Origin: CAYTZH01 sp964442285
GTDB lineage: Bacteria > Myxococcota_A > UBA9160 > JAFDET01
DNA: 59,265 nucleotides
Assembly: GCA_964442285.1 (NCBI GenBank)
Contig: CAYTZH010000034.1
Span: 1-59,265 of the forward strand
Direction of reading: 5' to 3'
The position numbers and the translations under genes were made by a program. Under the pieces are notes generated by a model. It was not told the origin of the DNA, made no database searches, and saw nothing but the letters and a program-made list of their open reading frames with translations. This document shows, piece after piece, positions 33,328 to 42,007 of the stretch (positions within the stretch are counted from its first letter, which is position 1; each line of letters opens with the position of its first letter).

Positions 33328-34439
33328 GGTGGCTCGTGGCCGGGGGAGGCACCGGCGGCCACGTGACCCTGGCGCTCGCCCTCGGCGAGGAGATCGCCGC
33401 CTCGGGCGACGCCCTGCTGTTCGCCGGAAGCGAGCGGGGCCTCGAGCAGCGGCTCGTCCCGGCGGCGGGCTTCGAGCTCGCCACCCTGCCCGCCGGCCAG
33501 GTGATGGGCCGAAGCCTGCCGGCCCGGCTCGGCGCCCTGGTGCGGCTCGCCCTCGGCGCCCTGGCGGCGCTGCGCCTGCTGGGTCGCTTCCGACCCGACC
33601 TGGTCCTCTCCGTCGGGGGCTACGCCGCCGTGCCCGCGGTGGCGGCCGCCCGGCTGCGGGGCGTCCCCGTGGCCCTGGTGGAGCCGAACGCCATCCCGGG
33701 CCGCACCAACCGCCTCACCGGCCGCTTCGCGCGCCGGGTCTTCCTCGCCTTCGACGACGCGGCGGCCGCCTTCCCGCGGCTGCGGGCGCGCGGCGGCGTC
33801 CAGGTCCTGGGCGTCCCCCTGCGTCGCGCCCTCGTGTCGGCGATGGCGGGCGCCCGGAAGCGGCGCAGCCCGGCGCCGCCGCTGCGGGTCCTGGTCTTCG
33901 GCGGCAGCCAGGGCGCCCGCCAGATCAACGAGGCCGTGATCGAGGCCCTCCCGCAGCTCCCCCTCCACCAGCTCGCATTCTTCCACCAGACCGGCGAGGC
34001 GGATCGCGAGCGGGTGACCGCGGCCCACGCAGCCGCCGGCAGCCGCGCCGAGGTCGTGGCCTTCGAGCCCGACATGCCCGGCCGCTACGCCTGGGCCGAC
34101 GTCGCCGTCTGTCGCGCGGGTGCCCTGACCGTGGCCGAGCTGGCCCTGGTCGGCCTGCCCGCCCTGCTGGTGCCCTACCCCTATGCCGCCGACGACCACC
34201 AGACGGCCAACGCCCGGGCCCTGGAGCGGGCGGGAGCGGCCCGCCTGCTGGATTCCCGGCGGCTCGACGGCGCCCGGCTGGCGGAGGCCCTGGTGGACCT
34301 CGTCTGCAGGCCGGCGCAGCTCGGGGACATGGCCCGGGCCGCTGCGGGCCTGGGCCGGCCCGACGCCGCCCGCGCCATCGTCGCCGCCTGCCGGACGGCG
34401 CTCGGGGCGCAGAGCGCTCCGCCGAGGGGCGTCGCCTGA
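33324..34439 (+). CDS. murG: MurG, lipid II synthase
   Basis: 371 residues from GTG 33324. Transfers GlcNAc from UDP-GlcNAc to lipid I at the inner face of the membrane. GT-B fold with N-terminal GGGTGGHVTLALAL, LVLSVGGYAAVPAV, PNAIPGRTNR, the linker GGSQGARQIN and donor-site CRAGALTVAEL with LVPYPYAADDHQ. The usual HxxPA of the first loop is VTLAL here. Overlaps ftsW and murC. Confidence 0.95.
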   Translation: MRWLVAGGGTGGHVTLALALGEEIAASGDALLFAGSERGLEQRLVPAAGFELATLPAGQVMGRSLPARLGALVRLALGALAALRLLGRFRPDLVLSVGGYAAVPAVAAARLRGVPVALVEPNAIPGRTNRLTGRFARRVFLAFDDAAAAFPRLRARGGVQVLGVPLRRALVSAMAGARKRRSPAPPLRVLVFGGSQGARQINEAVIEALPQLPLHQLAFFHQTGEADRERVTAAHAAAGSRAEVVAFEPDMPGRYAWADVAVCRAGALTVAELALVGLPALLVPYPYAADDHQTANARALERAGAARLLDSRRLDGARLAEALVDLVCRPAQLGDMARAAAGLGRPDAARAIVAACRTALGAQSAPPRGVA

Positions 34440-35878
34440 TGTTCCGCAAGATCCAACGGGTCCACTTCGTGGGCATCGGCGGCATCGGCATGTGCGGCAT
34501 CGCCGAGCTGCTGCACAACCAGGGCTACCGCGTGAGCGGCTCGGACCTCCGCGAGGGCCCCACGGTCGAGCGCCTGCGCGGCCTGGGCATCCCCGTCTCC
34601 ATCGGCCACGACGCCGCCCACGTCGGCGACGCCCACGTGGTGGTCTACTCCTCGGCGGTGCGCCACGGGAATCCGGAGCTCGTCGAGGCCGAGCGACGCA
34701 AGGTCCCGGCGATCCCCCGGGCCGAGATGCTGGCCGAGATCATGCGCCTCAAGGACGGCGTCGCCGTCGCCGGCAGCCACGGCAAGACCACCACCACCTC
34801 GCTCGTCGCCCACGTGCTCGACGCCGCCGGCCTCGATCCGACGGCGGTGATCGGCGGCCGCGTGCTGGGCGGCGGTCGCGAGCCCACCGGAGCGCGCCTG
34901 GGCCGAGGCGACCTGCTGGTGGCCGAGGCCGACGAGAGCGACGGCTCGTTCCTGCGGCTCACCCCGGTGATCGCCGTCGTGACCAACGTGGACCCGGAGC
35001 ACCTGGACCACTACGGCGACTTCTCCGCCCTCCACGACGCCTTCGCCGCCTTCGCCAATCGGGTGCCCTTCTGGGGCGTCTCGGTCCTGTGTCTCGATCA
35101 CCCGGGCGTGCAGGCGCTGCTGCCGCGCATGACCCGGCGCACGCTGACCTACGGCTTCACGCCCCAGGCGGACGTGGTGGCGGGGGCGGTCGCACCCGAG
35201 CGGGGCGGGATGCGCTTCGACGTGACCTACCGGGAGCAGCGTCTCGGCAGCGCGTGGATCCCGCTGCCGGGCCGCCACAACGTGTCGAACGCCCTGGCCA
35301 CCGTGGCCGTGGCCCTCGAGCTGGACGTCCCCTTCGAGACCGCGGCGCAGGCCCTCGCGGGCTTCGGCGGCGTCGAGCGCCGCTTCGAGAGCAAGGGCAT
35401 GGCGCGGGGCGTGGAAGTCGTGGACGACTACGGCCACCACCCGGCCGAGGTCCGCGCCACCCTGGCCGCCGCGCGGGAGCGCCACCCGGGCCGGGTCGTG
35501 GTCGTGTTCCAGCCGCACCGCTACTCGCGCACCCGAGACCTCTTCGACGATTTCGCCACGGCCTTCAACCACGCCGACGTTCTCCTCGTGAGCGAGATCT
35601 ATCCGGCCGGCGAGGAGAAGATCCCGGGCGTGGACGCGGAGGGCCTGGCGGAGGCGGTCGCCGCCCACGGGCACCGCCACGTGCGCCACGTGGGCGACCT
35701 GGCCGAGGTGGTCGCCCGGCTCCCCGCGGAGCTGCGCGAGGGCGACCTGGTCATCACCCTGGGCGCAGGGAGCATCGGCCGCCTCGGCCCCGCCCTCCTC
35801 GAGCGGCTCCGCGGCGGCGACCCGCACCGCGCCGGCGAGCCGGGCCGCGGCGACGCCGACCGGGAGACCGGGCGATGA
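34439..35878 (+). CDS. murC: MurC, UDP-N-acetylmuramate:L-alanine ligase
   Basis: 479 residues. First amino-acid ligase of the pathway. N-terminal VHFVGIGGIGMCGIAELL, ATP loop VAGSHGKTTTTSL, EADESDGSFL, NVDPEHLDHYG, and C-terminal DDYGHHPAEVRATL and FQPHRYSRTRDL are all standard. Begins in a TGATG overlap with murG and ends in an ATGA overlap with murB. The order murC-murB-ftsQ without ddl between is the common proteobacterial layout minus one gene. Confidence 0.97.
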   Translation: MFRKIQRVHFVGIGGIGMCGIAELLHNQGYRVSGSDLREGPTVERLRGLGIPVSIGHDAAHVGDAHVVVYSSAVRHGNPELVEAERRKVPAIPRAEMLAEIMRLKDGVAVAGSHGKTTTTSLVAHVLDAAGLDPTAVIGGRVLGGGREPTGARLGRGDLLVAEADESDGSFLRLTPVIAVVTNVDPEHLDHYGDFSALHDAFAAFANRVPFWGVSVLCLDHPGVQALLPRMTRRTLTYGFTPQADVVAGAVAPERGGMRFDVTYREQRLGSAWIPLPGRHNVSNALATVAVALELDVPFETAAQALAGFGGVERRFESKGMARGVEVVDDYGHHPAEVRATLAAARERHPGRVVVVFQPHRYSRTRDLFDDFATAFNHADVLLVSEIYPAGEEKIPGVDAEGLAEAVAAHGHRHVRHVGDLAEVVARLPAELREGDLVITLGAGSIGRLGPALLERLRGGDPHRAGEPGRGDADRETGR

Positions 35879-36792
35879 TCCCCGCCCCCGCCCGCCGCGC
35901 CCTCGAGGCGCTGCTCGCAGACCGGGTGCGCTTCGACGTCCCCATGGCGCGGCTCACGTCTCTCGGTGTGGGGGGTCCCGCGGACGCCGTGGCCGATCCC
36001 GCCGACCGGCGCGAGCTGGCCGGGCTCCTGGGCCTCCTCCACCGCTTCCGCCTCCCGTGCCTGCTGCTCGGCCGCGGCTTCAACGTGCTGGTCCTCGACG
36101 GCGGCATCGAGGGCGTGGTCCTCCGCCTCGGGCGCTTCCGGCTCCTCGAGGAGCGCCCGGGCGGCCTGCTCCGGGCCGAGGCCGGCGTCTCCCACGCCCA
36201 GCTCACGCGCTTCTGCGTCGGCCGGGGCCTGGCGGGGCTCGAGTTCGGGGCGGGCATCCCGGGCACGCTCGGCGGCTGGCTGGCGATGAACGCGGGCATC
36301 GGCAGCCGGGAGGTGGTGGACGTGGTGCACGAGGTCGAGGTGATGAGCCCGACGGGGCGCCAGCGCAGCCACCTGGGCCGCGACCGCCTCCGCTTCCGCT
36401 ACCGGGCCCTGCGCGGTCTGGCCCCGGGCTCGGTCCTGGTCTCGGCGCTGCTGCGGGTCAGGCCCGCCGACCCCGCCGCGGTGCGCGCCGAGGTCGAGCG
36501 CCTGCTGGCCCGCCGCGCCGCCACCCAGCCCCTGGACGTGCCGTCCTGCGGCTCCGTCTTCGAGAACCCACCGGGCGACTTCGCCGGACGGCTCATCGAG
36601 GCCGCGGGCCTGAAGGGCGAGCGCGAGGGCGGCGCCGAGATCTCCTCGGTCCACGCCAACTTCATCGTCAACCGGGGCGGGGCGACGGCGCGGGACGTCC
36701 TGACGCTGATCGAGCGCGCCCGGCGCCAGATCGCCGAGCGGGCCTCGATCGCCCTGCGCACCGAGGTGCGCATCGTGGGTCGCGCGGCATGA
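35875..36792 (+). CDS. murB: MurB, UDP-N-acetylenolpyruvoylglucosamine reductase
   Basis: 305 residues, compact type II form. FAD/NADPH enzyme forming UDP-MurNAc. Motifs: TSLGVGGPADAV, LLGRGFNVLVLDGGIEGVVL, GIPGTLGGWLAMNAG (FAD site), VPSCGSVFENPPG with the proton-donor serine of the GS pair, and HANFIVNRGGATARDV. In the serine motif Cys stands where Ala is usual (SCGS). Starts at ATG 35875 overlapping murC, stop overlaps ftsQ as ATGA. Confidence 0.95.
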   Translation: MIPAPARRALEALLADRVRFDVPMARLTSLGVGGPADAVADPADRRELAGLLGLLHRFRLPCLLLGRGFNVLVLDGGIEGVVLRLGRFRLLEERPGGLLRAEAGVSHAQLTRFCVGRGLAGLEFGAGIPGTLGGWLAMNAGIGSREVVDVVHEVEVMSPTGRQRSHLGRDRLRFRYRALRGLAPGSVLVSALLRVRPADPAAVRAEVERLLARRAATQPLDVPSCGSVFENPPGDFAGRLIEAAGLKGEREGGAEISSVHANFIVNRGGATARDVLTLIERARRQIAERASIALRTEVRIVGRAA

Positions 36793-37796
36793 GGCGGCGC
36801 GGGCGGGCGCGGCAGCGCGGGATCTGGCGGGAGACGGCGCCGGAGCGGGTCGAGCGGCCGCGGGTCGAGCGGCGCGACGGCGGATCGAGCGAAACGGCGG
36901 GCCGGGGGCGCTCGCGCCAGAGGCGCTTCGGCGTCGCTCTGGCCGTGGTCGCGGGGGGGATCGCGGGGCCGCCCGCGGTGACCCTGATCGGCGAGGTGCT
37001 GCGCCGGCCGCCCTTCCGGGTGGAGGCGGTCGCCGTCCGCGGCGCCCGGCGGCTGAGTCCGGCCGACGTGGTGCGCGCCAGCGGGCTGGTGCCCGATACG
37101 CCGCTGCTCGACGTCGACGCGGCGGCCCTCGAGGCGCGGATCGCCGCCCTGCCCGCCGTGGCCAGGGCCCACGTGCTGCGGCTGCCGCCCTCGCGGATCC
37201 TGGTGGGCGTGGCGGAGCGCGTCGCCCGCGGTGTCGCGGCCGCCGGGCCCGAGGGCCTGGCCCACGTGGTGTGCGCACGCGGCGTGCCCTTCGCCCTGGC
37301 CACCCGCGCCGAGCGCGCCCGACTCCCGCTCCTGGCCGGGATCCCGCCGGCGCCCGTCGGCGAGCCGAGCCCCGGCCTGCGCGAGGCCCTGGCCATCGCC
37401 GACGCCCTCTCGGCCGCGGGCTTCGCACGGCCGTCCCGGGTCGACCTCGGGCCCGAGAGCCCTCCCGGCGCGGCGGCGCTCCGGCTGCCCGGCCTGGCCG
37501 CCCGCGTGGTGCTCGACCGCGGCGACCCGGCGGAAGCCGCGGCGCGGCTCGCCCATCTGGTGGCGCTGGAGCCGGACCTCGCCGCCGCGGCCACCTCGAT
37601 CGACCTGCGCTTCGCCGGGCGGGCGGTGCTCCAGACGCCCCTGGGCGTGCTGCAGACGCCGCCGGGCGTCGCCCAGGCCCACGGCGGGCAGGCCTTCTCG
37701 CGACCGGCTTCGGTCGCGGACCACCGCGAGGCCCGCGGAGGCGGGACTCGCGATCACACGCCGGCGGGTGGACCGCGCGGCATCACCGGGGGGTGA
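36789..37796 (+). CDS. ftsQ: FtsQ, cell division protein with POTRA domain
   Basis: 335 residues. An Arg-rich cytoplasmic tail (1-46) is followed by one transmembrane segment (FGVALAVVAGGIAGPPAVTLI), a POTRA domain (about 75-145: FRVEAVAVRGARRLSPADVV, LPAVARAHVLRLPP) and an FtsQ beta domain. The C-terminal 50 residues are low-complexity and contain repeated QTPLGVLQTPPGV. FtsQ links early and late divisome proteins. It lies between murB (4-bp overlap) and ftsA (5-bp gap). Confidence 0.93.
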   Translation: MRRRGRARQRGIWRETAPERVERPRVERRDGGSSETAGRGRSRQRRFGVALAVVAGGIAGPPAVTLIGEVLRRPPFRVEAVAVRGARRLSPADVVRASGLVPDTPLLDVDAAALEARIAALPAVARAHVLRLPPSRILVGVAERVARGVAAAGPEGLAHVVCARGVPFALATRAERARLPLLAGIPPAPVGEPSPGLREALAIADALSAAGFARPSRVDLGPESPPGAAALRLPGLAARVVLDRGDPAEAAARLAHLVALEPDLAAAATSIDLRFAGRAVLQTPLGVLQTPPGVAQAHGGQAFSRPASVADHREARGGGTRDHTPAGGPRGITGG

Positions 37797-37801
37797 GGAA
37801 C

Positions 37802-39040
37802 ATGGCACGCAAGGACGACCTGATCGTCGGTCTCGACATCGGGACCACCAAGATCTGCGCCGTGGTGGCAGAGCGCCGCGAGAACGGCGTGGACATCGTC
37901 GGCATCGGGACGCATCCGTCCAAGGGCCTGCGCAAGGGCGTGGTGGTGGACATCGACTCCACCGTGGCCTCCATCAAGCACGCCGTCGAAGAGGCGGAGC
38001 TGATGGCGGACTGCGAGATCACGTCCGTCTACGCGGGGATCGCCGGCGGGCACATCCGCGCCTTCAACTCCCACGGCGTGGTGGCGGTGAAGGACCAGGA
38101 GGTCAGCGAGAACGACGTGAAGCGGGTGATCGACGCCGCCAAGGCGGTGGCCATCCCCATGGACCGCGAGGTCATCCACGTGATCCCCCAGGAGTACATC
38201 ATCGACGACCAGGACGGGATCCGGGAGCCGCTGGGCATGAGCGGGGTGCGGCTCGAGGCCAAGATCCACATCGTCACCGCCGCCGTCACCAGCGCCCAGA
38301 ACATCGTGAAGTGCGCCAACAAGGCCGGGCTCAACGTCATCGACATCGTGCTGGAGCCCCTGGCGTCGTCGCTGGCGGTGGTGGCCGACGACGAGCGCGA
38401 CCTGGGCGTGTGCCTGATCGACATCGGCGGCGGCACCACCGACATCGCCGTCTTCGCCGACGGCTCGATCAAGCACACCTCGGTGCTGGGGCTGGGCGGC
38501 TACCACGTCACCAACGACATCGCCGTAGGGCTGCGAACGCCGTTCGACGAGGCGGAGCGCATCAAGAAGAAGTTCGGCGTGGCGGCGGCCCGCTTCCTGG
38601 CGGGTGACGACGTGATCAGCGTGCCGAGCGTGGGCGGGCGGCGGCCGCGGGAGGTCTCGCGCAAGATCCTGTGCGAGATCATCGAGCCGCGGGTGGAGGA
38701 GATGCTCTGCCTGGCGCGGCAGGAGCTGGCACGGCAGGGGCTGGAGGAGCGCATCCCGTCCGGGGTGGTGCTGACGGGCGGCTGCTCGGCCCTGGACGGC
38801 CTGCCGGAGCTGGCGGAGGAGATCTTCGAGGCGCCGGTGCGCCGGGGCCGGCCGCTCCACGTCGGCGGGCTGCAGGACGTGGTACGCAGCCCGATGTATG
38901 CCACCGGCGTGGGCCTCGTCCTCTACGGCGAGCGCCGCGACCGATCCCGGCCCCAGAGTCGCTTCCGGATCCGCGACGGCTCGATCTTCCGCCGCGTTCG
39001 CCAGCGCATGCGCGAGTGGTTCTACGGCGAGTTCGACTAG
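37802..39040 (+). CDS. ftsA: FtsA, actin-like FtsZ membrane anchor
   Basis: 412 residues. Actin-fold ATPase that polymerises and tethers FtsZ to the membrane. Phosphate-1 loop LIVGLDIGTTKICAVVAE, the 1C-domain segment GIAGGHIRAFNSHGVVAV, phosphate-2 CLIDIGGGTTDIAVF, and adenosine loop VLTGGCSALDGL are visible. The C-terminus ends in an amphipathic basic helix (RRVRQRMREWFYGEF), the expected membrane-targeting sequence. GTGAGGAAC before the ATG serves as ribosome-binding site and overlaps the ftsQ stop. Confidence 0.97.
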   Translation: MARKDDLIVGLDIGTTKICAVVAERRENGVDIVGIGTHPSKGLRKGVVVDIDSTVASIKHAVEEAELMADCEITSVYAGIAGGHIRAFNSHGVVAVKDQEVSENDVKRVIDAAKAVAIPMDREVIHVIPQEYIIDDQDGIREPLGMSGVRLEAKIHIVTAAVTSAQNIVKCANKAGLNVIDIVLEPLASSLAVVADDERDLGVCLIDIGGGTTDIAVFADGSIKHTSVLGLGGYHVTNDIAVGLRTPFDEAERIKKKFGVAAARFLAGDDVISVPSVGGRRPREVSRKILCEIIEPRVEEMLCLARQELARQGLEERIPSGVVLTGGCSALDGLPELAEEIFEAPVRRGRPLHVGGLQDVVRSPMYATGVGLVLYGERRDRSRPQSRFRIRDGSIFRRVRQRMREWFYGEFD

Positions 39041-39042
39041 GG

Positions 39043-39098
39043 CCGCCCGAAAAAACCGGGCTGGCAAACGGCACAAAATCAGGAAATTCATGTACGAT
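39043..39098 (+). promoter_or_regulatory. AT-rich ftsA-ftsZ spacer with possible ftsZ promoter
   Basis: The 94-bp spacer starts with CCGCCCGAAAAAA (39043-39055), the same 13 bases found upstream of mraZ at 22648-22660. It continues with an unusually AT-rich run and TACGAT (39093-39098), a possible -10 about 36 nt before the ftsZ ATG. No good -35 at 16-18 bp is seen. A separate ftsZ promoter would fit the higher need for FtsZ. Confidence 0.4.
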
Positions 39099-39134
39099 TG
39101 CGCCGGATGGCGCTTCTCCCGGGGGGTGAGAGAC

Positions 39135-40580
39135 ATGCCGACGAAGAATCGGAATCAGCGGGATCGCGGGACGGGTCGCCAGCCGCAGGAGGGCCCGTTG
39201 CGGGGCCGAGGCGGGACGCCCACGCCGGGCGGCGAGCGCCGCGCGGGGGACGGGGCGCCGCTCGACCTGCTCGAGCTGGATCCCGAGGCCGACGACGGCC
39301 AGGAGCTGCTCGAGTTCGAGAGCGACCGCCAGCTCCAGGCGGTCATCAAGGTGGTGGGCGTCGGGGGGGGCGGAGGCAACGCCATCAACACCATGGTGCG
39401 CTCGAGCCTGGGCGGCGTGGAGTTCATGGCGGCCAACACCGACGCCCAGGCCCTGAAGCACAACCTGGCCTCGACCAAGATCCAGCTGGGCACCGAGCTG
39501 ACCCGGGGCCTGGGCTGCGGGGCCGACCCCGAGAAGGGCAAGGCCGCCGCCCTCGAGGACCGGGACCGGCTGCGCGACATGCTGATCGGCGCCGACATGG
39601 TCTTCGTCACCGCGGGCATGGGGGGCGGCACCGGCACCGGCGCCGCGCCGGTCGTCGCCGAGGTGGCCCGGGAGGTGGGCGCGCTCACGGTGGCCGTGGT
39701 GACCAAGCCCTTCCCCTTCGAGGGGCGGGTGCGCTCGAAGCAGGCCGACCGCGGCCTCGAAGAGCTGCACCGGGTGGTGGACACCCTGATCACCATCCCC
39801 AACAACCGGCTGCTGGCGCTCGCCGGCAAGAGCACCGCGATCAAGGACGCCTTCGTGCTGGCGGACGATGTGCTGCTCAACGCCGTGCGCGGCATCTCGG
39901 ACCTGATCACCACCCACGGGCTGATCAACCTCGACTTCGCCGACGTCCGCACGATCATGAACGAGATGGGCATGGCGCTCATGGGTACCGGCGTGGCGTC
40001 CGGCGAGAGCCGCGCGCTCGAGGCGGCCCAGGCCGCCATCTCCAGCCCGCTGCTCGAGGATCTCTCCATCGAGGGCGCGCGCGGGGTGCTGATCAACGTC
40101 ACCGGCGGCGACGACATGATGCTGCACGAGGTGGACGAGGCCTCGCGGCTGATCCAGGAGGCGGCCCACGAGGAGGCCAACATCATCTTCGGCGCGGTGG
40201 TGAGCGAGGACGTCGCGCCCGGCGAGCTGCGGGTGACGGTGATCGCCACCGGCCTCGAGGACGACCACCTGGGCGGCGGCCGCCGCGACCGCGCGGTGCA
40301 CACCCGGGAGCTGGGCACGGTCCACGTGGTCGGCCCCAGCCCGGCACCGCTGGACGGCGGCCTGCCCGCCGCCGAGCAGCGCCAGCCTCGGAGCACCGCC
40401 CGCGAGACGGCGGAGCCGGTCGAGCCCGGTCGTCCCAGCGAGCCCGAGCAACCGGTGGACTGGGTGTCGCCCTTCGCCGACGAGGAGGAGGTTCCCGCCT
40501 TCGTCCGCCGCAACGAGGGCTGGCAGGGGGACGAGGAGGACCGGGACGTGCCGGCCTTCCTGCGCCGCCAGGCCGACTAG
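39135..40580 (+). CDS. ftsZ: FtsZ, tubulin-like division GTPase with two C-terminal peptides
   Basis: 481 residues. An N-terminal extension of about 65 charged residues precedes the GTPase (VVGVGGGGGNAINTM). The signature loop GMGGGTGTG (163-169 for GGGTGTG) and the T7 loop NLDFADVRTIMNEMG are intact. After the linker the conserved partner-binding peptide occurs twice, EVPAFVRR (452-459) and DVPAFLRR (471-478), 19 residues apart. That peptide binds FtsA, ZipA and other tethers, so two copies are unusual. Preceded by GGTGAGAG. Ends tail to tail with the next minus gene, sharing CTAG. Confidence 0.97.
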   Translation: MPTKNRNQRDRGTGRQPQEGPLRGRGGTPTPGGERRAGDGAPLDLLELDPEADDGQELLEFESDRQLQAVIKVVGVGGGGGNAINTMVRSSLGGVEFMAANTDAQALKHNLASTKIQLGTELTRGLGCGADPEKGKAAALEDRDRLRDMLIGADMVFVTAGMGGGTGTGAAPVVAEVAREVGALTVAVVTKPFPFEGRVRSKQADRGLEELHRVVDTLITIPNNRLLALAGKSTAIKDAFVLADDVLLNAVRGISDLITTHGLINLDFADVRTIMNEMGMALMGTGVASGESRALEAAQAAISSPLLEDLSIEGARGVLINVTGGDDMMLHEVDEASRLIQEAAHEEANIIFGAVVSEDVAPGELRVTVIATGLEDDHLGGGRRDRAVHTRELGTVHVVGPSPAPLDGGLPAAEQRQPRSTARETAEPVEPGRPSEPEQPVDWVSPFADEEEVPAFVRRNEGWQGDEEDRDVPAFLRRQAD

Positions 40581-41923
40581 CCCGAGGGTCCCAGGGCGGC
40601 GACGTCGGGGACGTCGCCGCCCGCCGGCGCCAGCCAGGCCTGGCCGTAGGTCGCCGGCAGGCGTTCCATCCCGCTCACCGTGGACCGCTTCCCGTCGCTG
40701 CCCGGCGTGGTGTGGCGGGTGGCTGTGTAGGGGCTCACGAAGACCCAGACCCGCTCTCCCGCCGACGTCACCTCGAACACCCGGCCCCGATCGGTCTCGG
40801 TCACCAGCGAGTTCCCGTTCGGTAGGCGCTGCACCGCCCCGCGCAGGGCCGTGAAGAAGGGCTTGGTCGCGGAGCCGCGGTACACCCAGCGCACCGCGCG
40901 GGTGACCGGGTCCAGCTCGAGGAGCCGGGAGCCCCGGGTCTCGTCCCCGTTGTCGAGGAACAGGATGCGGCCGCTCGGGAGGAGTCGGGCGTGGTGCTGG
41001 TGCGCGAAGTCGCCCCGATGCAGCCAGACCGCGCGCTCGGCCTCGGGATCCACCACCGCCAGGGCGCTCGGCGTGCGCATGGAGATCAGGACCTGGCCGG
41101 CCTCGAAGCCCGGGACCCCCGCCGCCAGGGCCTCGTCGAGACGCTGGACGGAGTTGGTGTGCAGCACGTCGCCCGAGCGCGCGCCGGCCTCCTCCCAGAA
41201 GCGGCCGAAGGGAGAGGACTCGAAGCACGTCAGGAGGGAGACCCGGCGGAGCTCGCGGCCGTCCGGCGCCAGCCACGTGAGGAAGTCCTCGAGGACCGGC
41301 TCGCCCTGGGGCAGCCACGCAACGGCCCGCGTCTCCCGGGTGAGCACCAGGATCGTGCCATCCGGGAGGACCTCCAGATCGTGGTGGGGCCGACCGAAGT
41401 AGGCCCACTGCAGGTTCGACTCCCGATCGAGCTTGAGCAGGCTGCGTCCCTCGAAGATCGCCAGCAGGTCGCCGCCCGGGAGGGCGTGGACCCGTCGCCA
41501 GTGGCGACGTTGGGGCCGCATGTAGCGGTCGGCCTCGCCCTCCGGCGGCAGCCAGCGCCAGCGGTGACGCACGCGACCCTCCAGGTCCGTGAGCAGGGCC
41601 TCGGGCGCGTGGCCGGAGGCCCAGAGGTTCAGGCCCGGCTGGACGGCGTCCGGTCGGTGGAGGATCACGCCGCTCGGCCCCGCGGCGGTCTCGTCGGTCG
41701 TTCCCAGGTAGCCGAGCGCCGCGAGCTGCTCGAGCTCGGCTCCGGCGGGCTCGAGCTCACCGCTCGAGACGGGGGGGAGCGGCTGGCGCTCGCCCGAGCA
41801 GGCCGCCGCGAGGCAGAGCGCGGCGAGGGCGAGCCGGAGCCCACACCTCCCGCGCCGGGGCGCGAGGACGGAAACCGAGGCGGGCTGGGGCGGCTGCCCT
41901 GGCTGGCGGTGTCTCGCGTCCAT
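40577..41923 (-). CDS. Arylsulfotransferase (ASST)-like beta-propeller lipoprotein
   Basis: 448 residues. Signal peptide with a lipobox-like LAAAC near residue 40. The rest is repeated propeller blades: RVHALPGGDLLAIFEGRSLL, HHDLEVLPDGTILVLTRE, HHARLLPSGRILFLDNGD and LPNGNSLVTETDRGRVFEV, the pattern of bacterial arylsulfotransferase-like proteins, including paired histidines. True ASSTs move sulfate between phenols in the periplasm. Many homologues are uncharacterised, so the activity is not assured. Its stop shares CTAG with the ftsZ stop. Confidence 0.8.
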   Translation of the reverse strand: MDARHRQPGQPPQPASVSVLAPRRGRCGLRLALAALCLAAACSGERQPLPPVSSGELEPAGAELEQLAALGYLGTTDETAAGPSGVILHRPDAVQPGLNLWASGHAPEALLTDLEGRVRHRWRWLPPEGEADRYMRPQRRHWRRVHALPGGDLLAIFEGRSLLKLDRESNLQWAYFGRPHHDLEVLPDGTILVLTRETRAVAWLPQGEPVLEDFLTWLAPDGRELRRVSLLTCFESSPFGRFWEEAGARSGDVLHTNSVQRLDEALAAGVPGFEAGQVLISMRTPSALAVVDPEAERAVWLHRGDFAHQHHARLLPSGRILFLDNGDETRGSRLLELDPVTRAVRWVYRGSATKPFFTALRGAVQRLPNGNSLVTETDRGRVFEVTSAGERVWVFVSPYTATRHTTPGSDGKRSTVSGMERLPATYGQAWLAPAGGDVPDVAALGPSG

Positions 41924-41995
41924 GATCGAGCCGTGCACAGGGTAACCCGCCCGGAGACCTCGGGAAGCTCCAAAGTAGGGGCGATCGCGCGACGC

Positions 41996-42001
41996 TAGGC
42001 T
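41996..42001 (+). promoter_or_regulatory. Candidate -10 box (TAGGCT) for the crotonase gene, leaderless arrangement
   Basis: TAGGCT lies 6 nt before the ATG at 42008, with no Shine-Dalgarno between. No convincing -35 was found. It is part of the recurrent pattern described in the findings. Confidence 0.35.
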
Positions 42002-42007
42002 CCCGCC

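Noticed and set aside
41408..41426. T-arm-like GGTTCGACTCCC suggesting a tRNA
   Set aside because: It lies inside the ASST-like coding region, with no acceptor or anticodon stem around it.
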